The translations under genes were made by a program, and so were the position numbers. A stretch of DNA of 64,000 bases from Deltaproteobacteria bacterium (GTDB lineage: Bacteria; Desulfobacterota; DSM-4660; Desulfatiglandales; Desulfatiglandaceae), in contig JAFDIV010000007.1 in assembly GCA_019307815.1 (NCBI GenBank), forward strand, positions 124,001 to 188,000, in the 5' to 3' direction. A model generated the notes under the pieces. That model saw only the letters and a program-made list of their open reading frames with translations. It did no database searches and was not told the origin of the DNA. Position 1 is the stretch's first letter. Every line of letters starts with the position of its first letter. Positions 1-8,144 of this stretch are shown here, in pieces.

Positions 1-666
1 TGGGGTAACACCGCCCAGTATATAGGTTTGCTCTGCGAGTCCCCTGTCTGCTACTTGTTTCATCCAAGAGCGGAATCTATCCAGGTTGTAAATGCACTGT
101 GTCTGAATAAAGTCTGCCCCTGCCTTGACCTTCTTGGCCAACCGGGTTACCCGAAACGACAAGGGGTCTGCGAAAGGGTTGGCCGCTGCCCCGATAAATA
201 TATCTGGAGCCTTTGAAAGGCTCTCACCGCCCAAAATGACCCCCTCGTCCCGCATGGCCTTAACTGTTTGTATAAACTGAATGGAGTCCAGATCAAACAC
301 GCCCACGGCCTGTGGCTGGTTTCCAAAGCTTTGATGGTCCCCTGACAGACAAAGGACATTTTGAATGCCCAGTGCTGCAGCACCGAGAATATCAGACTGA
401 AGCGCTATCCGGTTCCGATCCCTCACCACCATCTGCAAGACCGGTTCCAGCCCAGCGGACTTCAACAGGGCACAGGCCGCCAAGCTGGACATACGCACAA
501 TAGCCGTCTGATTGTCCGTGACATTGATGGCATCTACTTTGTCCTTAAGATACTCAGCCTTTTTCAGAATAATTTCTGGATCCGCTCCCTTTGGCGGGCC
601 ACATTCGGCAGTTACTGCAAAATGGCCTTGTCCGAGAATTTGTTTAAGAGAATGTGAGCTGTTCAC
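1..666 (-). CDS. metF: Methylenetetrahydrofolate reductase (MetF), 3' end cut by the window
   Basis: MetF reduces methylene-H4folate to methyl-H4folate in the methyl branch of the Wood-Ljungdahl pathway. The frame is open from a GTG at 666 to the window edge (222 codons) and reads as the N-terminal part of the TIM-barrel family: FAVTAECGPPKGADPE near the start, then VDAINVTDNQ, LQMVVRDRNR and NVLCLSGDHQ, which are typical folate/flavin-pocket segments. The GTG overlaps the TGA of the upstream metV gene (GTGA), with GGAGG about 10 bases upstream, so the two are translationally coupled. The pairing with metV and an MvhD-type subunit points to the acetogen/sulfate-reducer form of the enzyme. The C-terminal part lies outside the window. 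Confidence 0.88.
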   Translation of the reverse strand, partial: MNSSHSLKQILGQGHFAVTAECGPPKGADPEIILKKAEYLKDKVDAINVTDNQTAIVRMSSLAACALLKSAGLEPVLQMVVRDRNRIALQSDILGAAALGIQNVLCLSGDHQSFGNQPQAVGVFDLDSIQFIQTVKAMRDEGVILGGESLSKAPDIFIGAAANPFADPLSFRVTRLAKKVKAGADFIQTQCIYNLDRFRSWMKQVADRGLAEQTYILGGVTP

Positions 667-1331
667 TTCTGCTGATCCTCCCTAATTATTTTTCTAGGCC
701 CCTTCCCCTGCTTTTTCGACCAATCCTTAGGCGGGTAAATCTCTTCCAGTCTATCAAGGGCATTAAACCGGCTCAGCCGATCAATAATCAATTGCCATGC
801 ACATGGAATATCTGGGTTGACTTCACATCTGCCATCCTTTGAGCCGCCACACGGACCGTTCAGCAGGTGTTTGGAGCACCGGGCAAGGGGGCATACGCCT
901 CCAAAATAATAAAGCATGCAATCCCCGCAGCCAAGGCAGTTTTCAACCCATAGGCCCTGGTCTTTGGTCTCACCGATAAACTCGGTATTCAATGCAGGGA
1001 TCACAGGTATGTCCTCGTACATATCAGCAACGGCCTGCACTCCGGCACCACAGCCCAAAGAAAGAATGGCATCATAGTTATCCAAAATATCGTCAAGAAG
1101 GATGACAAAATCCTTGACGCATTGACGTTCCAAGGTTTTCTCTTGGATCACCACATCCTCCTGATTCATCCTGGCGGCCATCCGAAGTGTGGAAGCCAGC
1201 ATGGCCGTTTCCTTCTCACCCCCTGCGGCGCACTCGGCAACACAAGAGGCACATCCCAGTACGAGGATCCTCTTATAAGGAGCAATCATTTTCCTGATTT
1301 CATCGATCGGCTTTTGTTCAGCAGTTATCAT
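663..1331 (-). CDS. metV: MetV-like zinc-binding partner of MetF (MTHFR C-terminal family)
   Basis: This 222-residue cysteine-rich protein matches MetV, the small subunit that accompanies MetF in many acetogens and sulfate reducers. Visible features are an N-terminal Rossmann-like stretch (RILVLGCASCVAEC), a CGAGVQA segment and a C-terminal cysteine cluster (ENCLGCGDCMLYYFGG, CPLARC, GPCGG, CEVN) likely to bind zinc or an Fe-S cluster. In the family MetV is thought to link MetF to an electron donor. Here it sits between an MvhD-like gene and metF. It overlaps metF by four bases, so the three genes form one minus-strand operon. The start is a plain ATG at 1331. Confidence 0.85.
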   Translation of the reverse strand: MITAEQKPIDEIRKMIAPYKRILVLGCASCVAECAAGGEKETAMLASTLRMAARMNQEDVVIQEKTLERQCVKDFVILLDDILDNYDAILSLGCGAGVQAVADMYEDIPVIPALNTEFIGETKDQGLWVENCLGCGDCMLYYFGGVCPLARCSKHLLNGPCGGSKDGRCEVNPDIPCAWQLIIDRLSRFNALDRLEEIYPPKDWSKKQGKGPRKIIREDQQK

Positions 1332-1382
1332 GTCCGTATTTCTCCCTTAACTGATTTAACATCCTTTCAAAGCCAAATTCCT

Positions 1383-1802
1383 CTAAACCTCTCTTTCTGA
1401 ATATCTAAAGACCGGCGAAGGAGGCAACTTGGAGGCAATCTCAAAAAGCTCCTCCACGATCTCGGAAAGCTTTTTGGTATTTCCAGCAGATCTCATATAT
1501 ATTCCCGCCCTTTCCTTTTCTAAACCTATAGCAGTAATAAATTGCTGGGCCCTTATCACGCGCTTCCGCGCTCTTAGATTTCCTTCAAAATACCGGCAAG
1601 TCCCCTCAGGGCATGTGATCAGGTAGGCAGCATCTGTAAAGGATTCCAAGGCCCTTAGGATATGGACCGGTTCCAAGCGGCCACTGCAAGGAATTGGAAA
1701 GAGCCTAATATTTTTTCCATATTTCTTCTCAAGCATCTGCCGGTCCGTCTCCGTGCTGCTGGGAGTATTTTGGCAATAAAAAAAAGCAATTACCCTTTCC
1801 AT
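1383..1802 (-). CDS. MvhD-like hydrogenase/heterodisulfide reductase iron-sulfur subunit
   Basis: A 139-residue protein of the MvhD/FlpD family, which carries electrons between HdrA-type flavoproteins and a partner enzyme. Cysteines of the family are visible in FFYCQNTPSS, IPCSGRLEP and TCPEGTCRYFEGN, with the usual arginine/lysine stretch after the last one (NLRARKRV). It is the first gene of this run as seen on the minus strand, 51 bases ahead of metV. The context suggests it feeds electrons to MetFV, perhaps within a larger Hdr-containing complex; no hdrABC genes are visible in the window. The start ATG at 1802 has GGAAGG upstream. Confidence 0.8.
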   Translation of the reverse strand: MERVIAFFYCQNTPSSTETDRQMLEKKYGKNIRLFPIPCSGRLEPVHILRALESFTDAAYLITCPEGTCRYFEGNLRARKRVIRAQQFITAIGLEKERAGIYMRSAGNTKKLSEIVEELFEIASKLPPSPVFRYSEREV

Positions 1803-1938
1803 TTGTCCAAAACGACCTTCCTTTCTCTGCGATGGGGATGCTGGAATACTGGCCTGGTAAATTACAAGGCAAACGGATCCCCCCGGTCCAGTTTGCCTCT
1901 TGGTAAGTACCTCTTTTGCCTTCTTATACTAAATTAAA

Positions 1939-3267
1939 TTATAGTTTTGGCAAGTACCTCTCTATTTCAAACTGACTCACATGGGTCCTATACATATCCC
2001 ATTCGATCTTCTTATTTTCAATAAATTTTCCGAATACATGTTTTCCGAGGACTTTTTTCACCAGCTCGCTTTTCTCTGTTTCAAGGATTGCCGCATAAAG
2101 ATTTCCTGGAAGATCTGTAATTCCATGCGCTCTTCTTTCCCCGGGGTTCATCTCGAAGATATCTTCTTCAATGGGATCAGGAAGTTCATACTTTTTTTCT
2201 ATCCCTTCAAGACCTGCGCCCAGCATCACTGCAAAGGCCAAATAGGGATTGCATGCTGGATCAGGCGATCTAAACTCAATTCTTGTGGCTTTCTCTTTTC
2301 CGGGCTTGTACATGGGCACTCTGATCATTGCAGAGCGGTTCCTTCTGGCCCATGAGACATAAACCGGAGCCTCGTAGCCAGGAACCAGACGCTTGTAGGA
2401 ATTGACCCACTGATTTGTAATCGCCGTTATTTCGGGGGCGTGTTTCATCAGCCCCGCTATATAATGCTTGGCAATGTCCGATAAATTGAACTGATCGCTT
2501 GGGTCATAAAATGCATTCTTATCCCCCTCAAACAGGGACTGGTGCACGTGCATTCCGCTGCCGTTTTGGCCGAATATCGGCTTGGGCATAAATGTGGCGT
2601 ATACCCCGTGCTGTCTGGCTATCTCTTTCACCACCATGCGGTATGTCATGGTCTTGTCGGCCATCCTGAGCCCCTCATCGTAGCGAAGATCTATCTCATG
2701 TTGGCTAGGGGCCACCTCATGATGGCTGTACTCCACTTGTACACCCATGGCCTGTAAAGCAAAAATGGTCTCTCTTCTCAGGTTACTCCCCATATCAAGG
2801 GGCCTTGCGTCAAAATACCCCCCACTGTCAAGGACCTCGGTCCCTGAGCTATTTTTAAAATAAAAGTATTCCAGTTCAGGCCCCACATAAAATGTATAGC
2901 CCATTTCCCCCACTTTCTTCAAAAGCCGCTTCAGAACGTACCTAGGGTCCCCCTCGTAGGGCGATCCGTCGGGATTCAGTATGTCGCAGAACATCCTCCC
3001 AACAGGACGATCCCCTCCTCTCCACGGAATGAGTTGAAAAGTGGTGGGATCTGCCTTGGCAATCATGTCACTTTCCTGGATACGTGCAAACCCTTCGATG
3101 GAGGAGCCATCAAAGCCCATTCCCTCTGTCAAGCCTTCTTCCAACTCCGTTGGTGTGACGGCAAAGCTCTTGAGGTTTCCCAGCACATCCGTAAACCAAA
3201 ACTGGATAAAACTCACTCCCCTCTCTTTCACCACCCGGAGCACATCTTCTTCGTTCTTGCAGTTCAT
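1939..3267 (-). CDS. glnA: Glutamine synthetase, type I (GlnA)
   Basis: Makes glutamine from glutamate, ammonia and ATP. Family motifs are clear: MGFDGSSIEGF, NGSGMHVHQS, the ATP/glutamate-binding region with RNRSAMIRVP, and ATRIEFRSPDP. At 442-452 residues it has the length of the short GSI-alpha form. The region matching the adenylylation loop (NLYDLPPEE in enteric GlnA) reads DIFEMNPGE, so the modified Tyr is Phe and adenylylation is unlikely. Two in-frame starts exist: ATG at 3297 and ATG at 3267. I chose 3267 because AAGGAG lies seven bases before it and the family N-terminus begins about there; the 10-residue extension looks like a duplication of the start region. A sigma-54 promoter lies upstream. 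Confidence 0.95.
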   Translation of the reverse strand: MNCKNEEDVLRVVKERGVSFIQFWFTDVLGNLKSFAVTPTELEEGLTEGMGFDGSSIEGFARIQESDMIAKADPTTFQLIPWRGGDRPVGRMFCDILNPDGSPYEGDPRYVLKRLLKKVGEMGYTFYVGPELEYFYFKNSSGTEVLDSGGYFDARPLDMGSNLRRETIFALQAMGVQVEYSHHEVAPSQHEIDLRYDEGLRMADKTMTYRMVVKEIARQHGVYATFMPKPIFGQNGSGMHVHQSLFEGDKNAFYDPSDQFNLSDIAKHYIAGLMKHAPEITAITNQWVNSYKRLVPGYEAPVYVSWARRNRSAMIRVPMYKPGKEKATRIEFRSPDPACNPYLAFAVMLGAGLEGIEKKYELPDPIEEDIFEMNPGERRAHGITDLPGNLYAAILETEKSELVKKVLGKHVFGKFIENKKIEWDMYRTHVSQFEIERYLPKL

Positions 3268-3338
3268 TTGAATCTCCTTTTCGTTCTTATAGTCCATTTG
3301 AATCCCCTTGCAATTCTTAGAATTGATTCTTTCATTTC

Positions 3339-3354
3339 AGCAATTTGAGTGCCA
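3339..3354 (-). promoter_or_regulatory. Sigma-54 (-24/-12) promoter of glnA
   Basis: Read on the minus strand this is TGGCACTCAAATTGCT. It matches the sigma-54 consensus (TGGCAC, five bases, TTGCT) with the GG and GC elements at the standard spacing. It faces glnA, with transcription expected to begin near 3328, about 60 bases before the chosen start codon. A nitrogen-regulated (NtrC-type) glnA is inferred. I did not find a clear NtrC palindrome in the 300 bases upstream, and an activator could bind in 3355-3660, which otherwise holds no gene. Confidence 0.85.
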
Positions 3355-3700
3355 AACAAGAAAACAGAAATTATTCTTGTCATTTCAATCAATTAGAATC
3401 ATCCGGACCCAGCAGGAAGCCTGCTGCAAAGCACATTTTTGTAGGAATCAAGGCAAAGAAAGGACAAATATGTAATTTACTTTTATCGGTTCTGGGAAGT
3501 CCATTGGCCGCTTGAAGGACCGTCGCCATTTTCACAGAAACTCACAAAATGTGCAACAATGAGATGAAAAAACATGCCTTCACAGAATTCCAGCTGCCTG
3601 TCCGCCCATTTCTCCTTTGACATCCTTACCCCATTTAGAATAAACAATGGCCGCAGAACAATAGAAGGGCTTCGTAATAAACTTGAGGGGGAGTTTGCGC

Positions 3701-5173
3701 ATGGACGGAATAGTAGGGGTTTATGGTCCCGAAGAGAAAGAACTGGTCAACATGGCTTATTTGGCCACAGGCGCCTGCCAACACAGAGGGAAGGCAAGTG
3801 CAGGTCTGGCCATCGGAAACGGTAAAGGGATTTATGTGCACAAGGGCCTTGGGCGGATTGCCGAAGTCATCGATCCTAATATTTTGAGGATCTTCACAGA
3901 CCTTGAACCAGTGGCCGCCATTGGAAACATAGGCTATACAAAAAGGAAGATAGCCGAAAAATTGAACACTGAGCCAATTCTAATCATTCCGAGGAAAAAG
4001 TCCCAGTATCAGGTGGTCGTGACCATGGACGGGTATCTACTAAAAGACGAAGACCTGAGGGAGGAACTGGCACCTGACTATAATCTAGAAACCGACAACA
4101 AGACTGAGATCATAGGGGCACTTCTCCATAAGTACCTGGCTCAGGAGGGTATAAGTTTCACGGTAGGCGAATTGCTGCTTGAGAGGCTTAAGGGACGAGC
4201 CACCTTCGCCCTGGTTGCCCTTGTACATGACGGCAAGGATACATACCTTTTGACCCTAAACGACCTAAAGGCCTTCGAACCATTTTGTTATGCCTTTATT
4301 GACGGTGTCTTTGTGGCAAGCTCGGAGTCCTGCTCCCATAGACGGCTTAGCGGCCAGACGGAAAGGGAGTACGAAGGGGGAGAAATGACTATCTGCTCCC
4401 CCAATGGCGTGGAGATCCGGAGGCTTGGAAACGAGGACCCCATGCCTGACATTTTCCAAGGAATATATTTCGGCAATGTGGCCTCCCTGTTCAGGGGCAA
4501 GGAGATCTTTCAAATCCGAAGAGAGCTGGGCCTGGAGTTGGTCCGCCATTATGGGTCGTCGAAGGCCGATATCGTGATACCCAATCCCGAATCAGGTTGG
4601 GGGGTGACCGTGGGTCTAGCGGAAGGTCTTGGCAAGCCCCTTTATCCAGCGTTAATAAAGCTCCCACAGGCAGTGCGCACTTTTCAGGAAGGAGAGAGAC
4701 AGGTCAGGTTTCAGGAGGTTGGACTCAAATTTGGAGGAATTGATTCCCTCTTAAAGGGCAAAAATATTGCCATGGGAGATGATAGTATCGTGAGAGGAAG
4801 CGTGAGTGAAGGCGGGTCCGTCTGGGTCGTCTACAATGCCGGCGCCCGTTATATTGAATTCTGGATCTCTTACGGACCCATGTTTTTTCCATCCTTCAAG
4901 GAGTGGTCTCGCGGCCCTGAATGCCTTCACGAACTTGCCGTACAGAGGGCCTTTAAAAATGGAACACCTTACGATAAATCCCTCGATGAAATCAACAAGG
5001 CAGTGGCAAGGCTGGTAGGAGTTGACGAGGTGAAATACAACACCAAGGAAAACATTGAAAGGGTCGCGGGGAAAGGTTCTTTCCAGGCACTGGATGCCAC
5101 CTATCCCATTGCAGAAGAATTCTGGCCTGATTGGTTGAAGTCAGAAGTGGACAGCTTTTACAAGTACCGTTAG
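3701..5173 (+). CDS. PurF-like phosphoribosyltransferase-fold protein lacking the glutaminase Cys
   Basis: A 490-residue relative of amidophosphoribosyltransferase (PurF). The N-terminal Ntn-glutaminase fold is recognisable (MDGIVGVYG, then CQHRGKASAGLA and IGNIGYT), and the C-terminal half keeps the PRPP motif as MGDDSIVRGSV. In PurF the residue after Met is the catalytic Cys (MCGIVG). Here it is Asp, so ammonia release from glutamine should not work by the usual route. The ATG at 3701 has an AGGGGGAG site 7 bases upstream; a TTG at 3683 is in frame but has no such site. It lies divergently from glnA and convergently to the glutamate-synthase-like gene. The role is unknown; a nitrogen-linked or regulatory job is a guess. 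Confidence 0.8.
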   Translation: MDGIVGVYGPEEKELVNMAYLATGACQHRGKASAGLAIGNGKGIYVHKGLGRIAEVIDPNILRIFTDLEPVAAIGNIGYTKRKIAEKLNTEPILIIPRKKSQYQVVVTMDGYLLKDEDLREELAPDYNLETDNKTEIIGALLHKYLAQEGISFTVGELLLERLKGRATFALVALVHDGKDTYLLTLNDLKAFEPFCYAFIDGVFVASSESCSHRRLSGQTEREYEGGEMTICSPNGVEIRRLGNEDPMPDIFQGIYFGNVASLFRGKEIFQIRRELGLELVRHYGSSKADIVIPNPESGWGVTVGLAEGLGKPLYPALIKLPQAVRTFQEGERQVRFQEVGLKFGGIDSLLKGKNIAMGDDSIVRGSVSEGGSVWVVYNAGARYIEFWISYGPMFFPSFKEWSRGPECLHELAVQRAFKNGTPYDKSLDEINKAVARLVGVDEVKYNTKENIERVAGKGSFQALDATYPIAEEFWPDWLKSEVDSFYKYR

Positions 5174-5233
5174 ACAGACTCATCTTATTGGTTATGGTTT
5201 TCTCAACCAGAAACTTCGGTTAAAAGTTTCCCC

Positions 5234-5272
5234 TGGCTTCTCAGCGGTAGCCCATAAGAAAAGGAGAAGCCA
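5234..5272. terminator. Stem-loop between two convergent genes
   Basis: TGGCTTCTC at 5234-5242 pairs perfectly with GAGAAGCCA at 5264-5272 across a loop of about 21 bases. It sits between the ends of the PurF-like gene and the glutamate-synthase-like gene and could end transcription from either side. There is no strong T-run on either strand, so an efficient intrinsic terminator is uncertain. Confidence 0.45.
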
Positions 5273-5313
5273 CTCACTTAATGGATTGGCTCCTCCTCGG
5301 TAAATGCTACAAA

Positions 5314-7035
5314 TCACGACATTAGAACCCTTCTCGCCATCTCGTCGTGGACATGGGCGATCTCCGCAGATCTTATTTCAAAGGAGCTATTCAGGATCCT
5401 CCTGGCGACCTCATCATTTGCGTCGGCTACGTGGGGAATGCCTGTTTCACGTGCGGTCTCCCTATTCGCTGAGAAAAGATCATCGCGGCTGATGCGCTCG
5501 AGGGAAAACTTTCTGGCACCTGCCATGAGCTGCTGGAGCCCACAGGCCAGTTTGTCGGCCAGGGTATAAAAGGCAATGGCACCGTAGGGGATATTCTTCA
5601 TTTCGTCCTTGCCTACTTTCTTCTCCACGTCGTAGTAGCAGGCGAAGATCTCCTCGGCGCTGGAGCCAAGCGCGCTCACCGTCTTAGGCAGCTTATCCCA
5701 GTTCCCGAAAACCTCATCTTTCCTCTCCGGGTGAAGGGCGCCCTCAATATTGGACCCCACGAAGCCGGGCACCATAATGGCCCTTCCCATACACACCAGC
5801 TTGGTGTAAGGGGCACCGAGGGCAAGGGCCTTGAAAATGTGATCCTCAAGGGCAAAACCACCCGCAAAAGACATGTCTACCACCCGTTCCCCTTTTGCGG
5901 CCAGAATTGACGCATACTCGTAAGCCTTCGAGTGAAGTATGATAGATGGAACACCCCAGCTTTGCATCATGTTCCAGGGGCTCATCCCGGTGCCGCCGCC
6001 AGAGCCGTCTATGGTGAGGAGATCAAGCTTGGCGTCCGTGGCAAACTTGATGGCCATGGCCAGTTCCCTCATACCATACGACCCAGTCTTGAGGCTGATC
6101 CTGCTGAAGCCAATGCTCCTCAGGTAGGCCACTGTCTCCATGAAATCTTTGTACACCTCTTCCACCGTGCCCATGCCTGTAGCTCCCAACCGGCTGTGCC
6201 TGGCAAAAGAGCGGATGCCCCCCGCCTTGAACGCCTGCTGGACCTCGGGTAGAGTTGGATCCGGGTCTACCACGTAGCCCCGCTCCTTCAGGAAGATGGC
6301 GTAGTCCAGGCTGGTCACCTGGATCTCACCGCCTATGTCCTTGGCACCCTGGCCCCACTTTAGCTCTATGATGCACTTGTCACCGTACTTATCGGCCACA
6401 TATTCGGCCACCCCATTCCGAGTATCCTCAACGTTGAGTTGCACGATGATGGCACCATAGCCGTCGTGATAGCGCAGGTACCCTTGGATACGGCGGTCCA
6501 GTTCCGGCGACTTTTTAATTACCTTTCTTCCATCTTTTTGTTTTTCAATTACTGATTCCCTGTCCACACCGACCACATTCTCTCCGATGACCACTGGAAT
6601 ACCCACGAGGGCGCCGCCTATGGCAAAGGAATCCCAGTACTTGGCAGCCACAAAGGTGGAGCCCAGGGCACCGGTCATCAAGGGAATGCGAAACTTGGTC
6701 TTGACCTCATTGCCGAATTCACCCTCTAGGCTCACATTCGGGAAGATGCAATGGTCCGGGTCTTTGCTCGCCCCTACTTCCAACCCCTCGGATCCAAAGG
6801 CATAGCCTTGAATCCTCAGGGCATTGTATGAAACCCCCACATGCGTGGTATTGCTGGCCCCAGCGGTCACCTTTCCGAAGTCCCTTGGGTAGAGCAACTT
6901 CCTTCCCACCAGGCTGGACAACCAGGTCTCGCATTTGCCCTGACAGTCAGCCCTGCACAAAGTGCACAGGCTGCTCTCGGTTGGATTGCCCCGGTTGGTT
7001 GTCCCTAGAACGTCATTGCTCTTTGCAAATCTCAT
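5314..7035 (-). CDS. FMN-binding glutamate synthase family protein (GltB central domain type)
   Basis: A 573-residue protein of the glutamate-synthase FMN/synthase-domain family, with an N-terminal cysteine cluster (CTLCRADCQGKC). The FMN barrel is seen in GQGAKDIGGE, LKTGSYG, LLTIDGSGGGTGMSP and VCMGRAIMVPGFVGSN. It has neither the class-II amidotransferase domain nor the GXGXG domain of full GltB, so it resembles the archaeal-type split form and would need ammonia or a partner. A longer frame starts at 7083, but ATG 7035 is preceded by AAGGAGGAG and is the better start. Transcription appears controlled by an ANTAR-type attenuator just upstream. Sitting beside glnA suggests ammonia assimilation; the exact substrate is not proven. 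Confidence 0.85.
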   Translation of the reverse strand: MRFAKSNDVLGTTNRGNPTESSLCTLCRADCQGKCETWLSSLVGRKLLYPRDFGKVTAGASNTTHVGVSYNALRIQGYAFGSEGLEVGASKDPDHCIFPNVSLEGEFGNEVKTKFRIPLMTGALGSTFVAAKYWDSFAIGGALVGIPVVIGENVVGVDRESVIEKQKDGRKVIKKSPELDRRIQGYLRYHDGYGAIIVQLNVEDTRNGVAEYVADKYGDKCIIELKWGQGAKDIGGEIQVTSLDYAIFLKERGYVVDPDPTLPEVQQAFKAGGIRSFARHSRLGATGMGTVEEVYKDFMETVAYLRSIGFSRISLKTGSYGMRELAMAIKFATDAKLDLLTIDGSGGGTGMSPWNMMQSWGVPSIILHSKAYEYASILAAKGERVVDMSFAGGFALEDHIFKALALGAPYTKLVCMGRAIMVPGFVGSNIEGALHPERKDEVFGNWDKLPKTVSALGSSAEEIFACYYDVEKKVGKDEMKNIPYGAIAFYTLADKLACGLQQLMAGARKFSLERISRDDLFSANRETARETGIPHVADANDEVARRILNSSFEIRSAEIAHVHDEMARRVLMS

Positions 7036-7069
7036 TGTAATCTCCTCCTTCTCGTAAAAAATAAAAAAA

Positions 7070-7095
7070 GCCGACTTCTCCAAAGAAAAGCCGAC
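7070..7095 (-). terminator. Intrinsic terminator in the leader of the glutamate-synthase-like gene (attenuator)
   Basis: On the minus strand GTCGGCTTTTC (7095-7085) pairs with GAGAAGTCGGC (7080-7070) around a TTTG loop. That gives 11 pairs including three G-T wobbles, followed at once by TTTTTTTATTTTTT. It lies only about 35 bases before the start codon, between promoter and gene, so unless prevented it should end transcription before the gene is read. Confidence 0.85.
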
Positions 7096-7137
7096 CTCAT
7101 TGTCCGCCGGAATTTATCTCTCCACACCCTTGTGGAG
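7089..7137 (-). promoter_or_regulatory. ANTAR-type double hexaloop antitermination motif
   Basis: Two hairpins on the minus strand precede the attenuator. P1 is CTCCAC, loop AAGGGT, GTGGAG (7137-7120). P2 is GGCGGAC, loop AATGAG, GTCGGCT (7108-7089), with one G-G mismatch in its stem. Both six-base loops have A at position 1 and G at position 4, the signature of RNA bound by ANTAR antiterminators such as EutV. The 3' arm of P2 is the same DNA as the 5' arm of the terminator (7085-7095), so P2 and the terminator exclude each other. A GAF-ANTAR protein is encoded 300 bases away. That this protein binds this RNA is inferred. Confidence 0.78.
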
Positions 7138-7205
7138 ATGGGTGCTAAGGTTTGGCCCTATGCAGAATTACGCTGATTGCACAAACCCTTAGCTGTGTTG
7201 GATGG

Positions 7206-7234
7206 CTTTTACTATTAGTTTATCTAAATGTCAA
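7206..7234 (-). promoter_or_regulatory. Candidate sigma-70-type promoter of the glutamate-synthase-like gene
   Basis: On the minus strand TTGACA (7234-7229) is followed after 17 bases by TAAAAG (7211-7206). The -35 is perfect and the -10 is weak. It is placed so that the transcript would include the whole ANTAR/terminator leader. A larger imperfect stem (GCTAAGGGTTTG pairing with CAAACCTTAGC, about 7144-7192) lies between promoter and hairpins. Confidence 0.5.
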
Positions 7235-7433
7235 ACAAAAAATAGGAGACCATTTCCTTCTCCTCTTTCCCTTTCTTTTTCAAAGACAGGAGTAACATGG
7301 AGATCTTTGCGTAAAGAGGCAAACTTGCCGCTTCTTAAAACCATCTTGAAAAGAGAGGCCATTTAAGATAATCATATTTAAATAGACCCCGTGAGTTCAA
7401 TAGCATCAATAGCATCCCAAGGATTCAGTAAGC

Positions 7434-8144
7434 ATGGAAAGAATCTCAGAAAAGACATTTGAGAAGTACATAAAAGCAATGATGGATATTAGCAGGGCCA
7501 TCACCAGCGAACTGTATCTTGAGGATATTCTTAAACTTATAGTGATGGTCACGGCAAAGGTCACGGGTGTGGAGATATGTTCCCTCTGGCTCGTGGACAA
7601 AGGCGAAACCGCCCCCAAGCTCAAGCTGAAAGCCACCCAGGCCATAGACCCTGATTATGTAAAAGAAAGATCTCTCAACATGGACGAGGGAGTTGTGGGT
7701 TTTGTGGCCACGCACAAAACTCCGCTCGTCCTTGAAAATGTACTTGCCGACAAGCGGTTCAAGGAAAAGGATATGGCCCGCAAGTTGGGACTTGTGAGCA
7801 TGTTAAGCGTTCCTTTGATGGTTAAGAACGACGAGGTCATCGGAGTTCTTAATTGCTTCACTTCCGAAAGACACGTATTTTCGGAAACAGAAAAGAATTT
7901 GGTGATGACCGTCGCCAACCAGGCTGCGGTGGCCATCATGAACACGGAGCTGATGGTCAAAACCAGGGTCATACAGGAAGAGCTGGAAGCCCGAAAACTA
8001 ATAGAAAGGGCAAAAGAGATACTCATGGTTCGCCGGAACATGAGTGGACAGCAAGCCTACAGATGGCTTCAAAAGCGCAGCATGGACGTCAGGAAACCCA
8101 TACGGCAGATTGCTGAAGCCGTCATCCTCTCCGATGAAATCTGA
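7434..8144 (+). CDS. GAF-ANTAR transcription antiterminator
   Basis: A 236-residue regulator with an N-terminal GAF domain (about residues 20-165; LDEGVVG-type loop seen as MDEGVVGFVA, then SMLSVPLMVKNDEVIGVLN) and a C-terminal ANTAR RNA-binding domain (about 180-230; ERAKEILMVRRNMSGQQAYRWLQKRSM). ANTAR proteins bind paired hexaloop hairpins in mRNA leaders and stop terminator formation, often in nitrogen metabolism genes. The GAF domain is the likely sensor; its ligand is unknown. The gene is divergent from the glutamate-synthase-like gene, whose leader carries exactly such hairpins. No receiver domain is present, so it is not a standard two-component regulator. Confidence 0.92.
   Translation: MERISEKTFEKYIKAMMDISRAITSELYLEDILKLIVMVTAKVTGVEICSLWLVDKGETAPKLKLKATQAIDPDYVKERSLNMDEGVVGFVATHKTPLVLENVLADKRFKEKDMARKLGLVSMLSVPLMVKNDEVIGVLNCFTSERHVFSETEKNLVMTVANQAAVAIMNTELMVKTRVIQEELEARKLIERAKEILMVRRNMSGQQAYRWLQKRSMDVRKPIRQIAEAVILSDEI

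Noticed and set aside
3355..3690. NtrC binding sites upstream of glnA
   Set aside because: I found no convincing TGCACC-N5-GGTGCA palindrome; only short GCA-rich hairpins such as CAGCAGG/CCTGCTG near 3410-3427.
7085..7200. Glutamine riboswitch (glnA RNA) in the synthase-like leader
   Set aside because: The conserved glnA RNA core was not found; the paired hexaloops and terminator fit ANTAR control better.
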